NCBI RefSeq assembly: GCF_023898315.1
Contig: NC_064622.1
Location: 164,258,178-164,322,177 of the forward strand
Source of the DNA: Schistocerca nitens
Taxonomy: Eukaryota > Arthropoda > Insecta > Orthoptera > Acrididae
Direction: 5' to 3'
Length of the DNA stretch: 64,000 nucleotides
Of this stretch, positions 55,132-64,000 are shown piece by piece (positions within the stretch are counted from its first letter, which is position 1; each line of letters begins with the position of its first letter). The notes below the pieces were generated by a model. The model saw only the letters and a program-made list of their open reading frames with translations, was not told the origin of the DNA and searched no databases. The position numbers and the translations under genes are program-made.

Positions 55132-55708
55132 ACGTGAAACGTCCCCTTTGAACAAATATACAAGACTGTGCTTAAACTGACACAGAATATATTTTTTTTA
55201 GCGCAACGCAATCGGGCTTTGAAAAATCCCTACAAAAGAATGGCCCTGACTAACATTAACCTATACCTTTCATGAATCACTTACCTCACAAAAATTTTCG
55301 TTACTCGAACTACTGCAATACAGCGAGCGCCACTACTGCCAGCTAAATAAAAGATTCAAACTACGGAAGGCACTAACTACTGATAGGCATAGTTAGCAAA
55401 TGAAAGATTTTAATAGAGAACAAACAATTTATTTACCTTAATAGTGTTGAAAAATCATAATATACATAGCAGTTCATGACATCCAGTCTTACAAATTTCC
55501 AAACTCCGCCATTTCTCTCCCCACATCCACCACTGCTGGCGGCTCACCTCCAACTGCGCAACGCCATGCGCTGTTAACATCCAGCTGCCCAACACTACAA
55601 TGGCAGACAACAATGCAAATAGCCACAGACTGCACACAGCACAGCCAGTGATTTTTCATTCAGAGCGCTACGTGGCGTTACCAATAAGAAAACCTAAACA
55701 GCCTACTT
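55132..55708. repeat. Dispersed non-coding repeat
   Basis: The block from TGAAACGTCCCCTTTGAACA to AAACCTAAACAGCCTACTTA resembles a repeat I associate with locust genomes. There is no ORF, and its class is unknown to me. The limits are approximate. Confidence 0.45.
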
Positions 55709-55740
55709 ACAAACGACATAGCTGACTAAGGCGGTGGCGT

Positions 55741-55932
55741 AGCCGGTCGTTGTGGCCGAGCGGTTCTAGGCGGTTCAGTCTGGAACCGCGTATCCGCTAC
55801 GGTCGCAGGTTCGAATACTGCCTCGGGCTTGGATGTGTGTGATGCCCTTAGGTTAGTTAGGTTTAAGTAGTTCTAAGTTCTAAGGGACTGATGACTCAGA
55901 TGTTAAGTCCCATAGTGCTCAGAGCCATTTTG
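55741..55932 (+). mobile_element. tRNA-Leu-like-headed SINE
   Basis: AGCCGGTCGTTGTGGCCGAG head to CAGAGCCATTTTGA. The flanks GCGGTGGCGTAG and GCGGTGACGTAG form a 12-bp duplication with one mismatch. Confidence 0.92.
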
Positions 55933-56117
55933 AGCGGTGACGTAGAAGAGCGATAAGATATTGAAAATATGCGCTTTAGCTTAGGTGACTTTTCTAGACC
56001 ACTTCCGGTTATTTCTCGACTTTATAGACCACAGGCATCCCATATCAAATTTCTCGCCACGACTTCACGTACAACACTGTAGTACGTTGCAAACAGTTAT
56101 TGTTTACACGCTGTAAG

Positions 56118-56979
56118 CAGGGTGATTCTTTTTAACGTTAAAAACTCCCCGATGCGACACAGATGACCCTTAGACAAGTAATTTAATATCAGACACAAGG
56201 GGTCGCAAACGTCGGCAAATACCCCAAAAATTGATGAGAAATGTGAACATGTGACGTCATCAGATGACGTATCTCGTCACTCGTGCAGCGGTTGGGCTTG
56301 GGCGTGAAGGGATGATTGAGCGATGCACTACTTACATTCCAGCAAACGGTGCAAATTTCAAACACCTTTTGTAAATGTGGTCTATTATAAAGTAGAAGTT
56401 AGAATATTATTGTCCTCATTGTCTCCAAGTAAAAACTGTTCGTATTTTGTGTTTCTTTTCTCTTCTCGCCTCTTATTTTGTTTCCATACATTATTTGCTA
56501 AAGAAAACGTAGGTCACTTACTGGTAACGATGGAATTCGGAAGCTTATGCTCATCTACTTTTAACGCAATGCGGTAACTTTTAGCTGTACTGTATTCTGC
56601 AATAAACCATTGAAGTCTGCGAGACTGATAAATAAAATAATAAATCTGTCCACAATGAAAACTCACAATTGTCTAACGCAGTGAAAAAGATGCTGCCTGC
56701 TAGACGCAAGACTCTAAACCTGAACTCCACGTGCTAACGTCGCGCACATGCGCCCGGAGCCACACCTACGTGAAGACTTGACCTGGCTTGGGATGATCAG
56801 GTGAGACAGACCGATAGTCTCAACCGCTGCGCAAGTGACGACGTACGTCATGTGGCGGCGTCACATTTCTCAACCACTTCTGGGGTATTTCCGTCCCATG
56901 TTTCTTATATTAAATTACTTGTCTCAGCGTCATAATACGTTGCTCCGGAGGTTTTTTGACTTCAATAACAATCACTCAG
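56118..56979. mobile_element. DNA element with about 200-bp TIRs
   Basis: The left arm (56118-56310) starts CAGGGTGATTCTTTTTAACG. The right arm (about 56790-56979), read inverted, starts CTGAGTGATTGTTATTGAAG. Shared inner words are AGACAAGTAATTTAATAT, AAATACCCCA and GAGAAATGTGA. The interior of about 480 bp is AT-rich and has no transposase, so it is a MITE-like or deleted copy. Confidence 0.7.
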
Positions 56980-57367
56980 TATATGATCTACACTCTTCAG
57001 ACCCTACTGCATGCCTTACATTTTACCATAACTCGTAAAGGAATTTGGAAACGTACATTCTGTGATATTTTACATCTGTATCGAAAGATACAACATTAAA
57101 CCAAATTAGAACAAAAATATGCTTTTTTACAGTTTTATGAAAAAATAAATCAAATTTCCAGTACTAGCAGCTATAGCGTGCGCATATCACTTTTCTGAAT
57201 ATTAGACAGGCTGTTTCGCAGTTCTTATTACAGGCTTCTAGAGGTTGTGGAGGGGACTTAGTAAATGGTTTTGATAAATAACCCATGTCCAGTTCAGAAA
57301 CGTACCGTTTGGATCTAAAATACTGACTATGTAAGTTACCAATATTTGTTTTCTTTTATTTTAAATG

Positions 57368-57567
57368 TCCGCAGCTCGTGGTCGTGCGGTAGCGTTCTCG
57401 CTTCCCGCGCCCGGGTTCCCGGGTTCGATTCCCGGCGGGGTCGGGGATTTTCTCTGCCTCGTGATGAGTGGGTGTTGTGTGATGTCCTTAGGTTAGTTAC
57501 GTTTAAGTAGTTCTAGGGGACTGGTGACCATAGCTGTTAAGTTCCATAGTGCTCAGAACCATTTTTA
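57368..57567 (+). mobile_element. tRNA-Gly-like-headed SINE
   Basis: GCAGCTCGTGGTCGTGCGG head, CTTCCCGC loop (CCC), box B GGGTTCGATTCCC, CTGGGTGTTG-like segment (GTGGGTGTTGTGTGATG) and the shared GTTAGTTACGTTTAAGTAG tail. TTATTTTAAAT/TTATTTCAAAT flank it. Same family as 52400-52601. Confidence 0.9.
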
Positions 57568-57904
57568 TTTCAAATACTATCATTAACGCGTAGTACTGTA
57601 CATTAACGCAGCGAGTACTGTTTGTATAAAGCGTTTATTTTGCATTTTGTTTACGACCTTCCACTAAGGAAGGGATTCTATTTGTGTTTATCTGCTCTGC
57701 ATAGAAACTAACAGTTCTTGATCGTTAGGAGAGAAATTTATTTTGTACTTATTTGCTGCGCTTAGCTTTTAAATAGTTTTTCTGGGAAAACCTAGCGTAG
57801 TTTTCGCGTCTCGTATTTCAGTGAGTGTTTCTTGATTATCAGAGTAGCTCATCAGAAGATTATCTTGGGAATTTGTCACCGTATAGAGTAGGGTAAACAT
57901 AGTC

Positions 57905-58897
57905 ATGTGTAGGGACTGTGGTTGTTGTGAGCGGACGCAAGGAGAATTGGCCACTCTTCGGGGGCAGGTGGAGGCTTTGTCTGTTAGGCTCATCGAGCTC
58001 GAGGCGCAGGCGTCGGCTCGTAGTGGCGTTGGGGCAACTGTGGTGAGACCTATGCCTACTTCGGTGGCCTTGGAATCACATGGAACCCCTGATGTCGCTG
58101 CGTCTTCCGGCAGTGAGCATCTTACCGGTCAGCCATCACTCCAGGGTGAATGGCGGACAGTGGTGGGCTCGCGTGTGCCTGGCCGAAAGGCGAAGGTGGG
58201 ATCTGGCCGCGTGGCAGCTGCCTTACCCCTTTCCAACAGGTACGGGGTGCTTCCTAGTGGTGATGACATCGTTTCCGAGCCACCACAGGATGCCTCGCCT
58301 GTTGGGCCAGTGGCCGATTCTCCGGCAAGGTCCCGACAGTCACAGAGGGCGGGCCTATTAGTTATAGGGAGCTCCAACGTTAGGCTGGTTATGGAGCCCC
58401 TCAGGAAAATAGCGGGTAGGTCGGGGAAGAATGCCAGTGTGCACTCGGTGTGCTTGCCGGGGGGTCTCGTCCGTAATGTGGAGGAGGCCCTTCCGGCAGC
58501 TATTGAACGCACTGGGTGTGACCGGCTGCAGATAGTAGCACATGTCGGAACGAATGACGCCTGCCGCTTGGGTTCTGAGGCCATCCTTGGTTCCTTCCGG
58601 CGGCTGGCTGATTTGGTGAAGACAACCAGCATCGCACGCGGAGTGCAAGCTGAGCTTAATATCTGCAGCATAGTGCCCAGAGTCGATCGCGGTCCTCTGG
58701 TTTGGAGCCGTGTGGAGGGTCTAAACCAGAGGCTCAGACGACTCTGCGACTATAATGGTTGCAAATTCATCGACCTCCGTTATTGGGTGGAGAACTGTAG
58801 GGCCCCCCTAGACAGGTCAGGCGTGCACTACACACCGGAAGCAGCTACTAGGGTAGCAGAGTACGTGTGGCGTGCACACGGGGGTTTTTTAGGTTAG
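57905..58897 (+). CDS. CR1 LINE ORF1, esterase-like protein
   Basis: 330 residues from the ATG at 57905. The N-terminus is Cys-rich (MCRDCGCCER) and followed by a probable coiled coil (residues 13-36). After a Ser/Pro-rich linker comes an SGNH/GDSL-type hydrolase-like domain at residues 150-325: GSSNVR at 155-160 (nucleophile Ser block), GTND at 215-218 (Asn block) and LDRSGVHYT at 302-310 (Asp303/His308 pair). Esterase-like ORF1 proteins are known from the CR1 clade, where the domain is thought to aid retrotransposition, perhaps by membrane or RNP contact. It lies 70 nt before the apparent start of ORF2 and is separated from it by a 12-C run. The reading frame is complete, with no lesion visible. 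Confidence 0.82.
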   Translation: MCRDCGCCERTQGELATLRGQVEALSVRLIELEAQASARSGVGATVVRPMPTSVALESHGTPDVAASSGSEHLTGQPSLQGEWRTVVGSRVPGRKAKVGSGRVAAALPLSNRYGVLPSGDDIVSEPPQDASPVGPVADSPARSRQSQRAGLLVIGSSNVRLVMEPLRKIAGRSGKNASVHSVCLPGGLVRNVEEALPAAIERTGCDRLQIVAHVGTNDACRLGSEAILGSFRRLADLVKTTSIARGVQAELNICSIVPRVDRGPLVWSRVEGLNQRLRRLCDYNGCKFIDLRYWVENCRAPLDRSGVHYTPEAATRVAEYVWRAHGGFLG

Positions 58898-58967
58898 AGG
58901 GACCCCCCCCCCCCTTGGGCGAAACGATAAAATACCTGACGGCTTACCAGAGAGAACATCAGCATCG

Positions 58968-61736
58968 TTGATAAAGAACGTCCGTCCTCAGAGACCAAAA
59001 ACAGGAAAAGTTAACGTAATATTGGTCAACTGCAGGAGTATCCAGGGCAAGGTTCCTGAATTAGTATCGCTTATTGAAGGAAATAGTGCGCATATAGTAT
59101 TAGGAACGGAAAGTTGGTTAAAACCGGAAGTGAACAGTAACGAAATCCTAGACACAGAATGGAATATATACCGCAAGGATAGGATAAACGCCAATGGTGG
59201 AGGAGTATTTATAGCAGTAAAGAATTCAATAATATCCAGTGAAGTTTTTAGCGAATGCGAATGTGAAATAATCTGGGTTAAGTTAAGTATCAAAGGTGGG
59301 TCAGATATGATAGTCGGATGCTTCTATAGACCACCTGCATCAGCAACCGTAGTAGTTGAGCGCCTCAGAGAGAACCTGCAGAACGTCGTGAAGAAGTTTC
59401 GTGATCATACTATTGTAATAGGGGGAGACTTCAATCTACCAGGTATAGAATGGGATAGTCACACAATCAGAACTGGAGCCAGGGACAGAGACTCTTGTGA
59501 CATTATCCTGACTGCCTTGTCCGAGAATTACTTCGAGCAGATAGTTAGAGAACCAACTCGTGAAGCTAACGTTTTAGACCTCATAGCAACAAATAGACCG
59601 GAACTTTTCGACTCCGTGAATGTAGAAGAGGGTATCAGTGATCATAAGTCAGTGGTTGCATCAATGACTACAAGTGTAATAAGAAATGCCAAGAAAGGAA
59701 GGAAAATATATTTGCTTAACAAGAGTGATAGGGCACAAATCGCAGAATATCTGAGTGACCACCATCAAACGTTCATTTCTGAGGAAGAGGATGTGGAACA
59801 AAAATGGAAAAAATTCAGAAACATCGTCCAGTACGCCTTAGATAAGTTCGTACCGACTAAGGTCCAAAGCGAGGGGAAAGATCCACCGTGGTATAACAAT
59901 CATGTACGAAAGGTACTACGGAAACAAAGAAAGCTTCATCATAGGTTTAAGAGTAGTCGAATCATAGCTGATAAGGAAAAGCTGAACGAAGCGAAAGAGA
60001 GCGTAAAGAGAGCAATGAGAGAAGCATTCAACGAATTCGAACATAAAACATTGGCAAACAATCTAAACAAGAACCCTAAAAAGTTTTGGTCATATGTAAA
60101 ATCGGTAAGCGGATCTAAATCCCCTATTCAGTCACTCGTTGACCACGATGGCACCGAAACAGAGGACGACCGAAGAAAGGCAGAAATACTGAATTCAGTG
60201 TTCCGAAACTGTTTCACTGCGGAAAATCGTAACACGGTCCCTGACTTCAGCCGTCGCACGAACGCCAAAATGGAAAATATTGAAATAAACGATATCGGAA
60301 TTGAAAAACAACTGCTATCACTTAGTAGCGGAAAAGCATCCGGACCAGACGAGATACCCGTAAGATTCTACAGTGATTATGCTAAAGAACTTGCCCCCTT
60401 TCTATCAGCAATTTATCGTAGATCTCTGGAAGAACGTAAAGTACCTAGCGACTGGAAGAAAGCGCAGGTCGTTCCCATTTTCAAGAAGGGTCATAAATCA
60501 GATGCGAATAATTATAGGCCTATTTCGCTTACGTCAATCTGTTGTAGAATAATGGAACATGTTTTATGTTCTCGTATTATGACGTTCTTAGATAATACAA
60601 ATCTCCTTCATCATAACCAACATGGATTCCGCAAACAGAGATCATGTGAAACTCAGCTCGCCCTATTTGTCCAAGAAATTCACAGTGCCGTAGACACTGG
60701 CGAGCAGATTGATGCCGTATTCCTGGACTTCAGGAAGGCATTTGATACGGTTCCGCACTTACGTTTAGTGAAAAAAATACGAGCTTACGGAATATCGGAC
60801 CAGGTTTGTGATTGGATTCAGGATTTCCTAGAAGAAAGAACACAACATGTCATTCTTAACGGTTCAAAATCTGCAGATGTAGAGGTAATTTCGGGAGTAC
60901 CGCAAGGAAGCGTGATAGGACCTTTATTGTTTACAATATACATAAATGACTTAGTTGACAACATCGGTAGCTCCGTGAGGCTATTTGCAGATGACACGGT
61001 TGTCTACAAGAAAGTAGCAACATCAGAAGACTCGTACGTACTCCAGGAAGACCTGCAGAGGATTAATGAATGGTGCGACAGCTGGCAGCTTTCCCTAAAC
61101 GTAGATAAATGTAATATAATGCGCATACATAGGGGCAGAAATCCATTCCAGTACGATTATGCCATAGGTGGTAAATCATTGGAAGCGGTAACGACCGTAA
61201 AATACTTAGGAGTTACTATCCGGAGCGATCTGAAGTGGAATGATCACATAAAACAAATAGTGGGAAAAGCAGGCGCCAGGTTGAGATTCATAGGAAGAAT
61301 TCTAAGAAAATGTGACTCTTCGACGAAAGAAGTAGCTTACAAAACGCTTGTTCGTCCGATTCTTGAGTATTGCTCATCAGTATGGGACCCTTACCAGGTT
61401 GGATTAATAGAAGAGATAGACATGATCCAGCGAAAAGCAGCGCGATTCGTCATGGGGACATTTAGTCAGCGCGAGAGCGTTACGGAGATGCTGAACAAGC
61501 TCCAGTGGCGGACACTTCAAGAAAGGCGTTACGCAATACGGAGAGGTTTAGTATCGAAATTACGAGAGAGCACATTCCGGGAAGAGATGGGCAACATATT
61601 ACTACCGCCCACATATATCTCGCGTAATGATCACAACGAAAAGATCCGAGAAATTAGAGCAAATACGGAGACTTACAAGCAGTCGTTCTTCCCACGCACA
61701 ATTCGTGAATGGAACAGGGAAGGGGGGATCAGATAG
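58968..61736 (+). CDS. CR1 LINE ORF2, endonuclease and reverse transcriptase
   Basis: 922 codons counted from the TTG at 58968; no ATG occurs in frame upstream (the frame is open from 58893), so initiation is uncertain. AP-endonuclease domain: VNCRSI (19-24), GTESW (46-50), GGDFNLPG (152-159) and SDHKSV (224-229, catalytic His). Reverse transcriptase: SGPDEIPVRF (458-467), NNYRPISLTS (514-523), QHGFRKQRSCETQLALF (551-567), FLDFRKAFDTVPH (585-597), SGVPQGSVIGPLL (642-654) and RLFADDTVVY (671-680, catalytic Asp pair). The C-terminal CR1-type block has EYCSSVWDPYQVG and PTYISRNDHNEKIREI. The enzyme nicks target DNA and primes reverse transcription there. All catalytic motifs are present and it may be active. 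Confidence 0.88.
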   Translation: MIKNVRPQRPKTGKVNVILVNCRSIQGKVPELVSLIEGNSAHIVLGTESWLKPEVNSNEILDTEWNIYRKDRINANGGGVFIAVKNSIISSEVFSECECEIIWVKLSIKGGSDMIVGCFYRPPASATVVVERLRENLQNVVKKFRDHTIVIGGDFNLPGIEWDSHTIRTGARDRDSCDIILTALSENYFEQIVREPTREANVLDLIATNRPELFDSVNVEEGISDHKSVVASMTTSVIRNAKKGRKIYLLNKSDRAQIAEYLSDHHQTFISEEEDVEQKWKKFRNIVQYALDKFVPTKVQSEGKDPPWYNNHVRKVLRKQRKLHHRFKSSRIIADKEKLNEAKESVKRAMREAFNEFEHKTLANNLNKNPKKFWSYVKSVSGSKSPIQSLVDHDGTETEDDRRKAEILNSVFRNCFTAENRNTVPDFSRRTNAKMENIEINDIGIEKQLLSLSSGKASGPDEIPVRFYSDYAKELAPFLSAIYRRSLEERKVPSDWKKAQVVPIFKKGHKSDANNYRPISLTSICCRIMEHVLCSRIMTFLDNTNLLHHNQHGFRKQRSCETQLALFVQEIHSAVDTGEQIDAVFLDFRKAFDTVPHLRLVKKIRAYGISDQVCDWIQDFLEERTQHVILNGSKSADVEVISGVPQGSVIGPLLFTIYINDLVDNIGSSVRLFADDTVVYKKVATSEDSYVLQEDLQRINEWCDSWQLSLNVDKCNIMRIHRGRNPFQYDYAIGGKSLEAVTTVKYLGVTIRSDLKWNDHIKQIVGKAGARLRFIGRILRKCDSSTKEVAYKTLVRPILEYCSSVWDPYQVGLIEEIDMIQRKAARFVMGTFSQRESVTEMLNKLQWRTLQERRYAIRRGLVSKLRESTFREEMGNILLPPTYISRNDHNEKIREIRANTETYKQSFFPRTIREWNREGGIR

Positions 61737-61806
61737 TGGTACAATAAGTACCCTCCGCCACACACCGTAAGGTGGCTCGCGGAGTATAGATGTAGATGTA
61801 GATGTA

Positions 61807-62319
61807 ACGTAGTATGTTGAAGACTGTAGTTTGTGACATGAATGTATGAGCAACATCTTCGTCACTTAGCCTTCCAATCACACACATATTTTGTAACATG
61901 CTTATATGGCAATAAAATTGAGAGATATATGTCACAATGCTTAAATATCTCATGAAAAGGCGTTCTCCGAGTTGTACTTTGTTCCCACAATCGGCCAGAA
62001 ATAGCTTCATTATTCACTTCGTAACATATAAATGAACTAGTTGTCACCACAACACAATGAACTATGTAACTATTTGTTTGGTGCATAAATTCGTTGCATT
62101 TTTCCATAAGTACAATAAACACAACACACATAACAGAGACTTTAGTCGTCAATAATATATTCTTCTTCAGTATTTACAGCAGGTTGCCAACAGTGGGGTA
62201 ACTTTTCGATTCCGCGGCAGTAGAAGTCACCTGCTTTTAAGGAGAAAAACTCTGAGGGCGTAGCATCAGATGAATAAGGTGTATGCATGTGTGTATTAAA
62301 CCGGGGAGCTAGAAACGTC
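61807..62319. other. Unassigned spacer
   Basis: Nothing is recognised. Confidence 0.4.
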
Positions 62320-62450
62320 GGATGGGCTTCGTCCCGCCGTAGCCCTCAGTGGTTCACAGCCCCACAACAGGCCACAGCAGTCCACCCACCCCACCGCCGC
62401 CCCAGACGGAACCCAGGGTTATTGTGTGGTTCGCCCCCCCCCCCCCCCCC
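62320..62450 (+). repeat. Fragment of a dispersed GC-rich repeat
   Basis: GCTTCGTCCCGCCGTAGCCC and CACAACAGGCCACAGCAGTC followed by a C-run of about 17 match, from memory, a repeat widespread in locust genomes. No coding function is inferred. Confidence 0.45.
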
Positions 62451-62457
62451 GTTGCTT

Positions 62458-63722
62458 CGAGGGGAGTTCAATTAGTAATGCAACACATTTTTTTTAAAGT
62501 AAATTGATTTTATTCAGGATTCTAATACATCGAGTTATTCCCCGCTCTTCTGGCTACGAAATCCTATTTTTCGACATAGTCTCCTTCAATCCAACGGCCT
62601 TACGCCACCTTACTTCGATGGGCTGGATGCCCGCGCGGTACAGCTCTACTGGTCGAAGTCGGAGCCAGAGTCTTGGTGCATCAACAACCTCTCCACCATC
62701 CCCGTAGTGCTTCCCGCGGAATGGATCCTTCATTGGGCCAAACAGTTGGAAGTCGGAAGGTGCGAGATGCGGGTTGTAGGGTGGATGAGGAAGAAGAGTC
62801 CAATCCAGTTTTGGAAGCTCCTCTCCTGCTCAGACTTGTGTGAGGTCTTGCTTTGCTACGGAGAGGGAGAAGTTCGTTTGCGTTTTTGTGGCAACGAGCA
62901 CGCTTTTGTGGTTTCCTGAGGGTAGCGCAATACACTTCACAGTGCATCGTTCCACCATGACGGGGAACATCACACAGTATAACCAGTTCAGAGTTCCGGA
63001 AGACCGTCGCTTTCATTTATCGGCTGATTGTGTGTCTTTGAAGTTTTTCTTCGGAGAAGAGACGGCGTAGCGCCACCCTGTGGTTACCGCCTTGTTTCCG
63101 GTTCGAAGCTATGAAAACACGTTTCGTAGCTATCGACGATGTATGACAAAAAGTTGTCACTATCAACCTCGTAACGCACAAGCAACTGCGCGCTGACAAT
63201 CCTTCGTTCTCTTTATGGTCTTCTGTTAGGCGGCGAGGTATCCAGTGAGCACACGTCTTTGAGTATACCGACTGGCGTACGAATGCATCAGCGCCATCAG
63301 CAGAGAAGTCCAGCTGAGCAGCGAGCTGTTTGACTGTGATCCGTCGATGACATCGAATGAGTGTGTCCGCGCGTCCCATCATTGCAGGAGTCATAGCTGT
63401 GTGTGGCCAGCCGGCACGTTGGACATTGGACAGGTTTGCGCGACAGGGTTGCGGTGCTGACAGACGCCTCGCCCAATGACTCACTGTGCTTTTGTTCTAT
63501 ACCAGGTCTCCTTAGTCATTCTAGAAGTACCTATTAATATCCACGATGCTCTGGTTTCCTGACAAAAAGAAGCTCAGTGACATCTTTAGGCTCTTAACTC
63601 ACCATTACAGAAGCGGCTTTGAAGGCTACGTATAGCGGCGCCACATATCGCAGCTGCATCAAACTGTACGGGCTGAAGCGGAAATAGTCCACGATGTCCC
63701 ACAACAAATTCTACTTTTTTTT
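62458..63722 (-). pseudogene. Mariner relic
   Basis: The left end CGAGGGGAGTTCAATTAGTA matches the terminal repeat of the mariner relic at 16583. On the minus strand, pieces read WIPRRLTEDHKE near 63230, then TMHCEVYCATLRK near 62950 and KARPHTSL near 62855. APSDFQLFGPMKDPFRGKHY near 62755 holds the third Asp. It is frameshifted throughout. The right end lacks its TIR: it stops at about 63722 where CR1-like sequence begins. Confidence 0.8.
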
Positions 63723-63999
63723 TTGACCGAGCTAAATATCTAGGTATTACAATTACGAAGAACTTAAATTGGAAGGAACGCACAGAAATTGTTGTGGGGA
63801 AGGCTAACCAAAGACTGCGTTTTATTGGCAGGACATTTAGAAAATGTAACAGACCTACAACGCTTGTCTGTCCTCTTTTAGAATACTGCTGCGCGATGTG
63901 GGATCCTTACCACATAGGACCGACGGAGTACATCGAAAAAGTTCAAAGAAAGGCAGCACGTTTTGTATTATCGTGAAATATGGGAGAGAGTGTCACAGA
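63723..63999 (+). mobile_element. CR1-like LINE fragment, cut by window end
   Basis: AKYLGITITKNLNWKER, GKANQRLRFIGRTFRKCN, LLEYCCAMWDPYHIG and EKVQRKAARFVLS correspond to the CR1 ORF2 block around residues 740-820. A short deletion removes the AYKTLVRP part. It continues to or beyond the right edge of the window. Confidence 0.85.
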
Positions 64000-64000
64000 A

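Larger units (their letters stand above)
57640..61806 (+). mobile_element. CR1-group LINE, both ORFs open
   Basis: A leader of uncertain start precedes ORF1 (57905-58897) and ORF2 (to 61736). The 3' UTR is 60-70 bp (CCCTCCGCCACACACCG) and ends in GATGTA units at about 61785-61806, the tail shared by the truncated copies at 8057, 35810 and 42170. ORF2 has no stop over 920 codons, so this is the youngest LINE in the window. No target duplication was found. Confidence 0.85.

Overview
This is a repeat-dense, AT-rich animal nuclear window. The organism is most likely an orthopteran insect, probably a locust of the Schistocerca type. That guess rests on recognising abundant tRNA-derived SINEs with a characteristic tail, a 5S-rRNA-derived SINE fragment, CR1-like and RTE-like LINE remnants, and many Tc1/mariner relics; no host marker gene was used, so the genus is inference. 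There is no operon structure or any bacterial feature.

One convincing host protein gene is present. It is a three-exon minus-strand gene (31595-43644) for a secreted 141-residue Kazal-domain protein. A 28-nt exon 1 encodes most of a signal peptide, a GC-rich exon 2 carries a proline-rich linker and most of the Kazal domain, and an 83-nt exon 3 closes the domain. All splice phases agree. A TATA box lies 50 nt upstream of the ATG, and a 141-bp x 4 minisatellite begins just upstream of it. The two introns (4.3 and 7.3 kb) are full of transposon remnants: mariner, piggyBac-like, Tc1, CR1-like and a foldback element.

Layout. 1-10.4 kb: mariner, RTE, 5S-SINE and Tc1 fragments, a broken CR1-like LINE carrying a composite tRNA-Thr-like insertion, and an RTE copy with a long reverse-transcriptase ORF. 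12-23 kb: a small tRNA cluster (two identical tRNA-Lys(TTT), one tRNA-Leu(TAG), three decayed Lys-like copies), a mariner relic and CA repeats. 22-31 kb: a duplicated segment, a Helitron-like element, mariner and SINE insertions, a 295-bp tRNA-containing tandem repeat, and a foldback element with tRNA-like sequence in its arms. 31.6-43.7 kb: the Kazal gene. 43.8-49.3 kb: the minisatellite, a Penelope-like element (RT plus GIY-YIG) forming a large hairpin, and a nearly intact DUF4817-type DNA transposon with about 125-bp terminal inverted repeats. 49.3-57.6 kb: mostly unrecognised sequence with several SINEs and inverted-repeat elements. 57.6-61.8 kb: an apparently full-coding CR1-group LINE (esterase-like ORF1; endonuclease/RT ORF2). 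62.4-64 kb: a mariner relic and another CR1-like fragment.

The mobile elements work in two sets. LINEs of the CR1 and RTE types supply reverse transcriptase that could mobilise SINEs, and several SINE copies retain clean 10-13 bp target-site duplications. The DNA elements are mostly relics; only the DUF4817-type copy and the CR1 copy look potentially coding. I see nothing that clearly amounts to an undescribed functional system. The most unusual structures are the two foldback elements with tRNA-like promoters in their arms, the Penelope hairpin, and the minisatellite abutting the Kazal promoter.
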